64,000 nucleotides of DNA. It comes from Larkinella rosea (lineage in GTDB: Bacteria; Bacteroidota; Bacteroidia; Cytophagales; Spirosomataceae). Within the stretch, counting starts at the first letter, position 1. Every line of letters starts with the position of its first letter. Positions 1 to 8,619 of this stretch are shown here, one piece after another. The notes below the pieces were generated by a model. That model saw nothing but the letters and a program-made list of their open reading frames with translations. It made no database searches and had not been told where the DNA came from. The DNA is taken from contig NZ_RQJO01000007.1 of the NCBI RefSeq assembly GCF_003858635.1, positions 1,799,941-1,863,940 of the forward strand, read 5' to 3'. The translations under genes were made by a program, and so were the position numbers.

Positions 1-1
1 C

Positions 2-1141
2 AATACGGTTTTCTCTGTCCAGATCCTCGATGGGCCCAACGTCATCGGGACCCTGGCTGCCGGGGATTTCCGTCAGGATTTGCTCGATGCGGGGAAAGGC
101 AACGGCAAACACGCCTTCCGCTTCACCATTCCCGACAACCTCAAAGACGGGTTAGCCCACAACCTCTCGGCCCGGATTGCGGAGAGTAGCTTCATTCTGA
201 AAGATTCGCCCAAAGCGCTCATCTGTCAGGGCGGCACCACCCCGCCCGCCAACAAACCGCCGGTTGCTCCTTCGCCCACGGTGTTGATTGCGCCTTTGGC
301 CGCCCAGGTCGGTGTGCCGTTTTCGGGAACCCTGGCGGCTTTCACCGATCCCGAAGGAGGAGCGTTGACTTATGATCTGGTGGGTTTGCCCAATGGCTTA
401 ATGATCAATACCACCAGCCGCGTTATCTCGGGAACGCCCACCGTTGCCGGCGACTTTGTCCTGACCTATACGGCCACCGATCCGCAGCTTGCCACCAACT
501 CGGTCAGCTTTGTGCTGACCATCAGCGCTCCAATGACCACCACCGTGACCGGGAATTTTGAAGGGTATCTGGACAAGGTGGAATGCGGCACAATTCGCGG
601 CTGGGTTTGGGATCGCAACAAACCCAACACCCCGGTGACCGTCGAATTCTACACCGGCAGCACGGTTTGGGGCAGCACCATCGCCAACATTTACCGGGAC
701 GATCTGAAGAATGCGGGCAAGGGCAATGGCGCTCACGCCTACAGTTTTACGGTCCCCACTGACCTGAAAGACGGCAATACCCGATTGATTTACGGCCGGG
801 TACAGGGCAGCACCTTTGTGTTGAAGGATTCGGGAAAACCGCTGACCTGCAACTTACCCACCCGCTTATCAGCCGAAACAACGTCGGACTGGCAGGTGAC
901 GGTGTTGGGCAACCCGGTTTTAGGTCAGACCGTTGCAGTTGAAATCCGGGGGGCCGAAGGACAACCATTGCGGTTTTCGGTGACGGATGTACAAGGCCGG
1001 ATCGTAGGGGAACAGAACGTGGAGAATGCAAAATCCGTCGAACGGCAAACGTTGTCGATTGGTAAAACCGCTCCCGGTATTCTGCTGCTGCGGGTGAACA
1101 CGCCAACGATTTCCAAAACCGTGAAACTGGTCAAACCGTAA
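2..1141 (+). CDS. C-terminal part of a T9SS-secreted modular cell-surface protein (partial)
   Basis: The frame is open to the left edge, so only about 380 C-terminal residues are present. Two similar modules of roughly 90 residues are visible. Each has a block like AGKGNGxHAFxF, then LKDG, and ends in LKDSxKxLxC; the second also carries GWVWD near its start. They flank a cadherin/He_PIG-type Ig-like domain (FTDPEGGALTY, then ISGTPTVAGDF and TYTATD). The last ~80 residues form a typical type IX secretion sorting domain: a GNPV block, a DVQGR turn and a terminal TVKLVKP. T9SS cargo is exported and then anchored or released at the outer membrane. The catalytic part, if any, lies outside the window, so the function is unknown. 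The ~90-residue module is not one I can name. Confidence 0.85.
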   Translation, partial: NTVFSVQILDGPNVIGTLAAGDFRQDLLDAGKGNGKHAFRFTIPDNLKDGLAHNLSARIAESSFILKDSPKALICQGGTTPPANKPPVAPSPTVLIAPLAAQVGVPFSGTLAAFTDPEGGALTYDLVGLPNGLMINTTSRVISGTPTVAGDFVLTYTATDPQLATNSVSFVLTISAPMTTTVTGNFEGYLDKVECGTIRGWVWDRNKPNTPVTVEFYTGSTVWGSTIANIYRDDLKNAGKGNGAHAYSFTVPTDLKDGNTRLIYGRVQGSTFVLKDSGKPLTCNLPTRLSAETTSDWQVTVLGNPVLGQTVAVEIRGAEGQPLRFSVTDVQGRIVGEQNVENAKSVERQTLSIGKTAPGILLLRVNTPTISKTVKLVKP

Positions 1142-1170
1142 AAACGGGTTTGAATAAATTGTTCCTGCTA

Positions 1171-1230
1171 CTGCCCAAATTCGGCAAACCGGCTCGAAAA
1201 CTGGTTTGCCGTGTTTGGGCAGAAATTTTA
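1171..1230 (+). terminator. Rho-independent terminator after the T9SS protein
   Basis: Inverted arms CTGCCCAAA...GGCAAACC and GGTTTGCC...TTTGGGCAG pair across a short loop, with an A/T-rich run after it. It starts 30 bases past the stop codon. Confidence 0.75.
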
Positions 1231-1953
1231 TTCCTGCAACAATACACGAAGGAATGCAACAATAAACTAACTAATTGATAAAATAAGAGAAGTCCATTTT
1301 AATGCAATTAACCACCTTGTGGTCATTAAATCAGCTCGATTGGATGACCACTTTTTGGCCTACCAGCGAAGTGTTCTGCCAACGCTAACTTATAAACCGA
1401 TAACTAAAACAGCCATTTCAGACACTTTTATGCAACAACCATCCTTAAGCCGATTCCCGAATCGTGTTTATCGACAATTTTAATGACCAGCCTGAACTCT
1501 GCCGCCCAGTCATCCGCTGGAAAATGAGGCAATGTCAGTACCCTGATTAAACTGTTTTTGCGAACCAAATAGCCAATGAATCCATGAAACTCACGCGTAA
1601 ATTATCCCACCCAATAATGTCCCAGGAGCCCGGAACCGGTCGGAAAACCGCCCGGCCAATGTAAATACGACCCGGCTGTTGTCCGATTTCCGTAAACCGG
1701 TCAAAGTCGGAATTGGACAAAATGGTCGATTCGGGACCAACTCATACCCCGTTCGCTTTCTCACGAACAGCCCGCTCTTCATTACGTGCTGATGAGCTTC
1801 TGATGGGATGATTCCTGTCGGCCAATGTGCCCACGAATAATTCAGAACACCGATGGATTGAGCCTTTTCTTCTGGTCTTAACCGTAAAACCGCTCGCATT
1901 GACGGTCGTATTTTACGCCATTTTCCAAACCGTACCTTTTTCCCATATCCATT
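1231..1953. other. Intergenic stretch with no convincing gene
   Basis: About 720 bases lie between the T9SS gene and the ABC exporter. The frames here are short and have no family signature. I looked for a small double-glycine leader peptide that the neighbouring exporter might carry and found none. A minus-strand frame at 1591-1968 has no recognisable composition or start context and was not called. Confidence 0.5.
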
Positions 1954-4152
1954 ATGCAGCCTTCGCATTTGCTGTCACCGCATGTCCAGCCCGTTCAGAA
2001 AAACAACAACGACTCTGCCCTGAAATGTCTGCGCAAAGTGGCTCGCCACCACGGAAAGAACCTATCCATGGCCTCCCTACGGAGCAAAAATTCGGGTAAA
2101 GCCGGAAATAAAACCCTGAAAGACATTGCCGAATTAGCCGAATCCATTGGTTTTCGGGCCCGTTGTATCGACGTTTCGTATGCAACGCTAACGCAGGAAA
2201 TTCCTCTCCCCTGCCTCATCAAATGGAATGGACACGGTTTTGTTGTCGTATCCAAAATTGTTCAAAATCAGATCGCAATCGGTACCGATCGGGAAACGAT
2301 CACGGTCTCATCCGGCGAGTTTCGCAAAAACTGGCTACCCGAGTCCGCCGAAGAAGCCACGGTGTTGCTGCTGGAACCGACGCCCGGTTTTTTAATGGAA
2401 ACCGCACCCGAACCCGACGCAAAACCGCAGGGCTTACGGTCGCTGGTGAATTACCTGAAACGGTATCCGAAACTTGTCTGGCAATTAATTCTCGGAATGG
2501 CATTCGGAACCATTCTGAAACTCATTTTCCCCTTTCTGACCCAGGCCATCGTGGACGTGGGTGTAATGAACAACAACCTGAATTTTATCTATATTTTTCT
2601 GGCGGGCCAGTTGATGCTGATGGTCGGTCGCAATTCGCTCGAAGCGATTCGGGGGTGGTTGCTGTTGTACGTGAGCAGTAAGGTGGGTGTTTCGTTGCTG
2701 ACCGATTTTGTTGCCAAAGTCATGCGGTTGCCCATCAGTTATTTCAATGAAAAAGCCGTTGGTGAGGTGATGCAGCGGGTTGAAGATCAGAAACGCATCG
2801 AAACCTTTCTTTCCGCGCAGCTGCCAATCATTCTGTTCGGGAGTATCAACCTGATCATTTACACCCTCATTTTTGCCATTTATGACCTCACTATTTTCGC
2901 CATTTTTTTCGGAGCGACGCTGCTCTATCTAGGCTGGATCGCCCTCTTCCTGAAGAAACGGCGCGAACACGATTTTACCCGGGCGCGCATCGCCGAACAG
3001 GATCAGAACAAACTGGTCCAGATTGTACAGGGCATGTCTGATATTAAACTGGCGAACGCGGAAATTCTCAAACGCTGGGACTGGGAACTGATTCGGGCGC
3101 GGCTCTTCCGGCAAAACATCCGGTTGCTCAAAATTTCGCAGGTACAGCAAATTGGCGGTTTGCTCATCAACGAAACCAAAATTCTGGTCATCACTTTCCT
3201 GTCGGCCAAAGCCGTTCTCGACGGTCACCTTTCGCTGGGCGCCATGCTGGCCGTACAGCAAATGCTGGGGCAAACCAACAGCCCGACCGAGCAATTGTTT
3301 GCTTACCTCCAGCAGATTCAGGACGCCCGGATCAGTACCGAACGCATCAATACCGTCCACCAGATGCCGGAGGAAGAGGCTGACGATCGGGCGATTACCT
3401 CTCATATATCCGAGAACCAGCCGATTGTATTGCGGAATGTCAATTTCCAGTACCCGCACTCGGCCAGTACGGTTTTGCGTGACATCCGGCTTTATATTCC
3501 GGCGGGCAAAACCACCGCCATTGTCGGTTCGAGCGGCAGCGGCAAAACCACCTTGCTCAAACTGCTCATGAAGCATTACGAACCAAGTTCGGGGGAAGTG
3601 TCGATCGGGAAACAGAGCCTCAAAAACATTGCGACCCGCAGCTGGCGGAACGAATGCGGGGTGGTAATGTCGGACGGGGTCATTTTTGCCGATTCGATTT
3701 TGAGCAACATTGCCCTGGGCGACCCCGACCCTAACCTGGAACGGGTTCACAACGCGGCCAGGGTAGCCAACATCCATGAATGGATCGAAACTACGCCCCT
3801 CGGCTATCATTCTACCATCGGCATCGAACACGGCAGCATGAGTCAGGGCCAGAAACAGCGGATACTGATTGCCCGCGCGGTGTACAAAAATCCGGAATTT
3901 CTGTTTTTCGACGAAGGGACTAATGCACTCGACGTTCAGAATCAGCAGATTATCATGAAAAACCTGAGCGATTTCTTTAGTGGCCGAACCGTTGTCGTTG
4001 TGGCCCACCGCCTGAGCACCATCCGTCATGCCGACCAGATTGTGGTTATTGAGGAGGGCCAGATTCTGGAAAAAGGAACGCATGAAGAACTCGTGGCGCT
4101 GGAGGGTCGCTATTTTGAACTGCTCACCAAACAACTCGAAGCCGCTTCCTAA
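1954..4152 (+). CDS. Type I secretion ABC exporter with a degenerate C39-like N-terminal domain
   Basis: This 732-residue inner-membrane exporter fuses an N-terminal C39-like domain (about 1-135), a six-helix transmembrane domain (about 165-440) and an ATPase domain (about 490-730). The ATPase is intact: Walker A GSSGSGKTT, signature MSQGQ, Walker B FLFFDE and H-loop AHRLS. The peptidase domain appears dead. The usual DCGxxCL site reads DSALKCL, so the catalytic cysteine is serine; the WNxxHF histidine site reads WNGHGF; the DP motif is absent. In HlyB-type exporters such a domain binds cargo rather than cutting a leader. The HlyD adaptor follows 40 bases downstream, so the pair is probably one operon exporting an unknown protein or peptide. 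No cargo gene is visible beside it. Confidence 0.9.
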   Translation: MQPSHLLSPHVQPVQKNNNDSALKCLRKVARHHGKNLSMASLRSKNSGKAGNKTLKDIAELAESIGFRARCIDVSYATLTQEIPLPCLIKWNGHGFVVVSKIVQNQIAIGTDRETITVSSGEFRKNWLPESAEEATVLLLEPTPGFLMETAPEPDAKPQGLRSLVNYLKRYPKLVWQLILGMAFGTILKLIFPFLTQAIVDVGVMNNNLNFIYIFLAGQLMLMVGRNSLEAIRGWLLLYVSSKVGVSLLTDFVAKVMRLPISYFNEKAVGEVMQRVEDQKRIETFLSAQLPIILFGSINLIIYTLIFAIYDLTIFAIFFGATLLYLGWIALFLKKRREHDFTRARIAEQDQNKLVQIVQGMSDIKLANAEILKRWDWELIRARLFRQNIRLLKISQVQQIGGLLINETKILVITFLSAKAVLDGHLSLGAMLAVQQMLGQTNSPTEQLFAYLQQIQDARISTERINTVHQMPEEEADDRAITSHISENQPIVLRNVNFQYPHSASTVLRDIRLYIPAGKTTAIVGSSGSGKTTLLKLLMKHYEPSSGEVSIGKQSLKNIATRSWRNECGVVMSDGVIFADSILSNIALGDPDPNLERVHNAARVANIHEWIETTPLGYHSTIGIEHGSMSQGQKQRILIARAVYKNPEFLFFDEGTNALDVQNQQIIMKNLSDFFSGRTVVVVAHRLSTIRHADQIVVIEEGQILEKGTHEELVALEGRYFELLTKQLEAAS

Positions 4153-4192
4153 ATCGGCCTTTTTCGCTCAATCACTTATTCGCCATTTTCCA

Positions 4193-5473
4193 ATGAAAAA
4201 CTCTACGCAAAATCTGTTAAGCGACGAAATGCTGGATATTCTCAGCGAAACACCGGGCTGGATTGTCCGCACCTGGACGGGTGTCATTGCGGGCATTTTA
4301 ACCCTGTTTTTTATCAGTACCTGGGTTATCAAGTATCCGGAAGTGTTAAAAGGCAACGCAATTGTTACCACCAAAATACCGCCCATTCGAGTCGTTGTCC
4401 CCACTGGCGGCCGCCTGATCCGGCTCCTCGCTAAAGACGATATACGGGTAAAAAAAGGCGATATTCTGGCGGAAACCGAGAACACCACCCGGCTGGAAAA
4501 TATCCCGGCAATGAAGCAATTGATCGCCAGTGCGAGGCAGTTTTTACGAAACCCGCAACGCACCATTTCCTTTCCGGGCCATCAGTTTGTCTGGGGCGAT
4601 TTGCAGGATGATTTTAACCTGCTGCGGCAAAGCTATCTGGATTACAAGCACCTTCAAACGGACCGTTTCCAGGCAAGCCAGCTTCTAAGTCTGCAGGAAC
4701 AGGCCGACGAGTTGCGGCAGTTGGGGGCAGTGAACGAGCGCCAGAAACGGATCAGTGATGAAGAATTTGCCAATGCGGAGGAACGCTTTCGCAGTGAAGA
4801 AACGCTGTATCAGAAAGGTATTTACAGTAAATCGGATTATATCGAAAGCAAAAACAAGCACCTGAAAAAGCAGAGCGAACGGGAGGAGTTTCACAAACAG
4901 GCACTTTCCAATCGACTCAAAATCAACGAAGTCGACCGAAATTTACATGAATTGAAACACAGTTATTCGGAAAAGCAGCGCCTTTTTCTCGATAATATCG
5001 AACGCAGCATCCACAACATCGAGAATAGTTTGCAGAACTGGCGGCAGAACTACCTGATTACCGCACCGGCCGACGGCAAGCTGGTTTTCCTGAAAAATCT
5101 GACGGAGAATCAGCACCTGACGGTTTCCGATACGCTGTTTGTCGTCATGCCGGAGCAGGAGCAATTTATTGCTGCCCTCGATTTTCCTGTCCGGGGAATG
5201 GGAAAAGCCGGGATTGGGCAAAAAGTGATTATTAAACTGGACGATTACCCTTATCAGGAATTTGGTATGCTCGAAGGCCGGGTGCTGAGCATGGCCCCTT
5301 CGCTAAACGTGCGGTTTTATCGGGTTATGGTGAGCCTGCCCAAAGGCCTGACAAGTACCTACAATCAAACCTTCACCTGTAAATCAGAAATGACTGGTAC
5401 GGCCGAAATTGTCACCGCCGACGTTCGGCTGATCGAACGCGCTTTTTACGGATTTCGGAAGCTGCTCCTATGA
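4193..5473 (+). CDS. HlyD-family membrane fusion (adaptor) protein
   Basis: The 426-residue product has a short cytoplasmic N-terminus, one membrane helix (about residues 25-46), a split lipoyl/beta-barrel region (VVPTGGRLIRLLAKDDIRV... and ITAPADGKLV...) and a long charged coiled-coil segment (about 150-290) between them. This is the HlyD/periplasmic adaptor layout. It bridges the ABC exporter to an outer-membrane channel. The ATG at 4193 was chosen because it gives MKNSTQ followed by the membrane helix; upstream in-frame starts lie inside the ABC gene. It follows the exporter by 40 bases and is co-directional, which implies a shared transcript. A TolC-type partner is not in the window. Confidence 0.9.
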   Translation: MKNSTQNLLSDEMLDILSETPGWIVRTWTGVIAGILTLFFISTWVIKYPEVLKGNAIVTTKIPPIRVVVPTGGRLIRLLAKDDIRVKKGDILAETENTTRLENIPAMKQLIASARQFLRNPQRTISFPGHQFVWGDLQDDFNLLRQSYLDYKHLQTDRFQASQLLSLQEQADELRQLGAVNERQKRISDEEFANAEERFRSEETLYQKGIYSKSDYIESKNKHLKKQSEREEFHKQALSNRLKINEVDRNLHELKHSYSEKQRLFLDNIERSIHNIENSLQNWRQNYLITAPADGKLVFLKNLTENQHLTVSDTLFVVMPEQEQFIAALDFPVRGMGKAGIGQKVIIKLDDYPYQEFGMLEGRVLSMAPSLNVRFYRVMVSLPKGLTSTYNQTFTCKSEMTGTAEIVTADVRLIERAFYGFRKLLL

Positions 5474-5483
5474 ACCAATGAAG

Positions 5484-6626
5484 TTACTTGTAGTATCCCC
5501 AAACTTCCCGGCCATCTACTTCCGGGAAACTGCGGTAGGCAACCGTGAGCGGTATGGTGATCTCCTCCAGTTCAACAAGATCCTTCACCCGATCGGCGGG
5601 TAATTTGTTGATCGGAACGAATGTGACGGGTGTTCCGTAGGATTTGGTGTACGTAAAGGCAATCGGTAACAGGTAACTTCCGGCGTATTCCGGATTAAGT
5701 GGCGGCAGTTTTTTCAACCCCTGTTTGACTTCCTGATCAAAACCGTAACCGGCATTATCCGGACTGATTAAAGCAATATTCTGAATGTTGCCGTTTGTAT
5801 CGACATCGAAACTCACGTACGTTCGGCCGTATACATGGTTCAATCTGGCTTGGGTTGGATACGCAATTCGCTTCCGGAGGGTCTGTTTAAAAACGGGATC
5901 ACTGCCCAGCGTTAGTTTTTTTTCCGATAATTCCGACGTTAGCTCGTCGTAATATTTCAAAATATTTACAACAGATTCAGGAGTTATATTTTTGTCTGGT
6001 AACCGAGCCGCCAACTGCTCCGACTGATCTTCTAAAACTGATAAAATTGATTTTTTGGTTAAGTTAATCTGTTCAGGATTGGCGTTGCCTTTTTTGAGGT
6101 AATAGGTTTCCAGAATTTCATACCGTCCGCTAAACCCTTCCCGTTTCTGGTAGCCATCCGAACTGGCCAAATTCACTAGCCTGGTTTTTAGATGCTTTAA
6201 CAATTTGGTCGTGCCGTTATTGACAACCTGCAAGAAAACTTTGTTGTTGCTTCCTGAACCGATCGGTAGGCGAATAAACCGGTGCCCCCCGACCGTAAAA
6301 GCTTCTGGCTGAACGCGCTCCGGCGTTTCGGCATTATTCAATTGGTATGATAATTCACCACTTACCAAGTGAAACGAAAGCTGGCAGGCAATTTCCCGAC
6401 CGCCAAGCTGGACGGTCCCCTGTTGCCAGGCTGGATATGTAAAAAATTCACTGCCCAGATAAACCATCCGGTTGTAGGTTGCGCCTACGGTTTTTTCAAG
6501 CTGTATGGGATATACGTCACAAGTTGTAATAACCCGGCCCTCTGGGTCTTTTGACACAACGCATTGGCCAAAAATACGGAAACCATTCAGGAAGATTGCA
6601 AGCGTAAGAATGACGCAACGAAGCAT
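5484..6626 (-). CDS. Exported protein with TonB-like C-terminal domain
   Basis: A 380-residue product with an N-terminal signal peptide (MLRCVILTLAIFLNG...). The C-terminal ~100 residues fit a TonB_C-type fold: RIAYPTQAR, YVSFDVDTNGNI, a GYGFDQEV helix, LPP and LPIAFTY. In Bacteroidota many such proteins are periplasmic and not classical energy transducers; here no proline-rich spacer or TonB membrane anchor is evident. The central region has no family I recognise. It converges on the HlyD gene with only 10 bases between stop codons. The function is unknown. Confidence 0.7.
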   Translation of the reverse strand: MLRCVILTLAIFLNGFRIFGQCVVSKDPEGRVITTCDVYPIQLEKTVGATYNRMVYLGSEFFTYPAWQQGTVQLGGREIACQLSFHLVSGELSYQLNNAETPERVQPEAFTVGGHRFIRLPIGSGSNNKVFLQVVNNGTTKLLKHLKTRLVNLASSDGYQKREGFSGRYEILETYYLKKGNANPEQINLTKKSILSVLEDQSEQLAARLPDKNITPESVVNILKYYDELTSELSEKKLTLGSDPVFKQTLRKRIAYPTQARLNHVYGRTYVSFDVDTNGNIQNIALISPDNAGYGFDQEVKQGLKKLPPLNPEYAGSYLLPIAFTYTKSYGTPVTFVPINKLPADRVKDLVELEEITIPLTVAYRSFPEVDGREVWGYYK

Positions 6627-6688
6627 AATGTGTCTGTTAATCAGATGGCCTTGAGTCAGTATTATAGCAACTAATTTCGAAATCCTAT

Positions 6689-6964
6689 TTAAAGCCGGGC
6701 CATTGTCTGCCGAAAATAATCAACCGGAATTTCGCCAACCACTGTCCCTTTCACTTCAATTTCTACCTTCGAATTCTTTAAAATCAATTGCAGACGACCG
6801 TTAAAAAGCCGACTACTTTCGCTATTTAAAAACCGCTTCAGGCTGCTCACATTTTCTTTCCGACAAACCCATTCATCGCCGTTTTTCCGAACTATTAATC
6901 GAACCTTCTTTTCAAAAAGTTCGATTATCAATTCCAGCGTATCCGATAGTTTCATTGAAGTCAT
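6689..6964 (-). CDS. Hypothetical 91-residue protein
   Basis: A short charged, soluble protein without signal peptide or membrane helix. I do not recognise a family. The alternation VRLIVRKNGDEWVCRKEN and LQLILKNSKVEIEVKG looks like beta strands. An internal ATG three codons downstream (MKLSDTLE) is an alternative start. It is co-directional with the TonB-like gene, 62 bases upstream of it. Confidence 0.5.
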   Translation of the reverse strand: MTSMKLSDTLELIIELFEKKVRLIVRKNGDEWVCRKENVSSLKRFLNSESSRLFNGRLQLILKNSKVEIEVKGTVVGEIPVDYFRQTMARL

Positions 6965-7016
6965 TTACTTTCAAAGCTATCATTTTTGCGCCACATTCAC
7001 TACGGTAGTCAGCGGG

Positions 7017-7460
7017 TTATTGGGAGAAATTAACGCCCAGTTGAAAAGTACGCCAGGCTTCGGCCCGGTCGCGGTCGTGGTGGTAGGTTGGCTTCGTCAT
7101 CTTCGCGTACGTCACCGGATTTTCGAGCATCAGCAACTGAAGAGGTGCCGCAAGCGTCGGTTGCTGACCCGGCGAAGCGGCATAATTCAATCGCAACTTA
7201 AACATGACCCGATTCGGGCGGGCACTGGAGGACGGAATCACGGAACTGACCTGAATCGTATTGTCGACAACCGTGGTTTCACCCGGTGAAATCGGATCGG
7301 TAATGGAGGATTTGCTGAAGGTAGGCGGTGTTGAAGTCCTTGTAAATCGGATGAATATATGAGAAATCCCTGCGTATTTCCGGCCAATATGATGTCGCCA
7401 TTGGCCCGGTTTACGTAAAATAAACCAAAGCGAGTAAACCCGTTCCCGGCTTTTCTTTCT
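7017..7460 (-). pseudogene. Probable decayed protein-coding remnant
   Basis: Coding-like stretches appear in different minus-strand frames without one continuous frame. One stretch (about 7017-7330) ends in RTFQLGVNFSQ, reminiscent of a beta-barrel or extracellular beta protein end. Another (about 7340-7460) reads RFGLFYVNRANGDIILAG. This would fit a gene broken by frameshifts, but I cannot name the family and the segment could be non-coding. Confidence 0.3.
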
Positions 7461-7544
7461 GGTATATTCGGAACCGCCATCTCACTTGATTTTGCTTTAA
7501 AGCCCTGTAAAAGACTGTTGTACATAGCACATTTTGGAAATCGT

Positions 7545-8588
7545 ATGAAAAACAACCAATCCCGGCGTCAGTTTATCGGCGCAACGACCGCGCTCATTTC
7601 GGGCATTCTTGTGGGTACAAAACCGGTTTTTGGCGCTCCTGCCCTCATCCGAAGCCTGGGTGACAAACCCAACTCGCTGATCGACGGTGTTCAGATCGGA
7701 TGCATTACGTATTCGTTTCGGGAAATGCCCGACCAGAGTGCCGATGCAACATTGCAATATGTTCTGGACAGCGGCATCAGCGCCATTGAATTGATGGGCG
7801 ATCCGGCAGAATCGTTTGCGGGCGCTCCCAAAAGTAAGGTCGATATGAAGGTGGTTGGCCCGCTGATGCGGAAGCGACGCGAAAATCAGACGCTGACCGA
7901 CGACGAGCAGAAAACGCTGGCAGAAGTGGAAGCCCAGCGGAAAGCCTACCAGCAGGAACTGGCGCAATGGCGGCTTTCGGCCCCGATGAAGAAATTTGAG
8001 CAGGTTCGTAAAATGTATAACCAGGCCGGTGTGCAGATTTACGCCTTTAAACCTTCGACATTCGGCATCCAGAGTTCGGACGCTGAGATCGATTACGGCA
8101 TGCGGGCCGCCAAACTGCTGGGGGCCAATCAGGTTACGCTCGAACACCCGGCCAATGACGCTCACACGCTCAAACTCGGTAAAATGGCTGAAAAACACGG
8201 TTTGCGGGTTGGTTACCATGGCCACGAACAGCAAACCCCGACTTTCTGGGATACCGCCCTCGCCCAGTCACCGGCCAACGCGCTCAACTTTGATTTGGGG
8301 CATTACGTGGCCGCGGGCAATCCCGACCCATTGATCCTGATCAAACAGAAACACGACCGCATTGCCAGCATGCACATCAAAGACCGCCAAACCGCTGCGC
8401 ACGGAAAAGGGAACCTGCCCTGGGGACAAGGTGATACGCCCCTGACGCAGGTCCTGAAACTGATGCGCGAACAGAAGTATAAATTTCCGGCCGTGGTTGA
8501 GCTGGAATACCAGATTCCGGCGGGTTCCAATTCGGTCGCCGAGGTCAAAAAATGCGTTAATTACTGCCGAAACGCGATCCTGAGCTAA
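7545..8588 (+). CDS. Sugar phosphate isomerase/epimerase (TIM barrel) with Tat signal
   Basis: The 347-residue product belongs to the AP-endonuclease-2-like xylose isomerase superfamily. Its N-terminus (MKNNQSRRQFIGATTAL) is a twin-arginine signal, which suggests folded export to the periplasm. Barrel and metal-site motifs visible include IELMGDP, GYHGHEQ, FDLGHYVAAG, SMHIKDR and VVELEYQ; the E, H, D and H residues of these are the usual metal ligands. A charged insertion (about residues 105-150) separates early strands. The ATG at 7545 is chosen because it begins the Tat motif. It opens the left end of the catabolic island. The substrate is unknown; the family acts on keto/aldo sugars or inosose-like cyclitols. 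Confidence 0.85.
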   Translation: MKNNQSRRQFIGATTALISGILVGTKPVFGAPALIRSLGDKPNSLIDGVQIGCITYSFREMPDQSADATLQYVLDSGISAIELMGDPAESFAGAPKSKVDMKVVGPLMRKRRENQTLTDDEQKTLAEVEAQRKAYQQELAQWRLSAPMKKFEQVRKMYNQAGVQIYAFKPSTFGIQSSDAEIDYGMRAAKLLGANQVTLEHPANDAHTLKLGKMAEKHGLRVGYHGHEQQTPTFWDTALAQSPANALNFDLGHYVAAGNPDPLILIKQKHDRIASMHIKDRQTAAHGKGNLPWGQGDTPLTQVLKLMREQKYKFPAVVELEYQIPAGSNSVAEVKKCVNYCRNAILS

Positions 8589-8593
8589 AACCG

Positions 8594-8619
8594 GGGGTGG
8601 CAAAAACCACCCCTTTTTT
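8594..8619. terminator. Bidirectional terminator hairpin
   Basis: GGGGTGG pairs with CCACCCC across a 6-base loop and is followed by TTTTTT. It lies between the convergent isomerase and membrane-protein genes. Confidence 0.85.

Noticed and set aside
1302-1388. 28-codon frame considered as a leader-peptide cargo of the exporter
   Set aside because: No double-glycine leader, no cysteine or repeat pattern, and the exporter's peptidase domain appears inactive.
1591-1968. 125-codon minus-strand frame upstream of the ABC exporter
   Set aside because: Basic, low-complexity composition, no family pattern and no plausible start context; it overlaps the start of the exporter gene.
2929-4134. 401-codon minus-strand frame inside the ABC exporter
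   Set aside because: It is the antisense shadow of a clear ABC gene; the translation lacks any family motif and several similar long antisense frames occur because of codon bias.
7020-7289. Plus-strand 89-codon frame in the decayed region
   Set aside because: Arg/His-rich with no motif; the minus strand shows better coding character.
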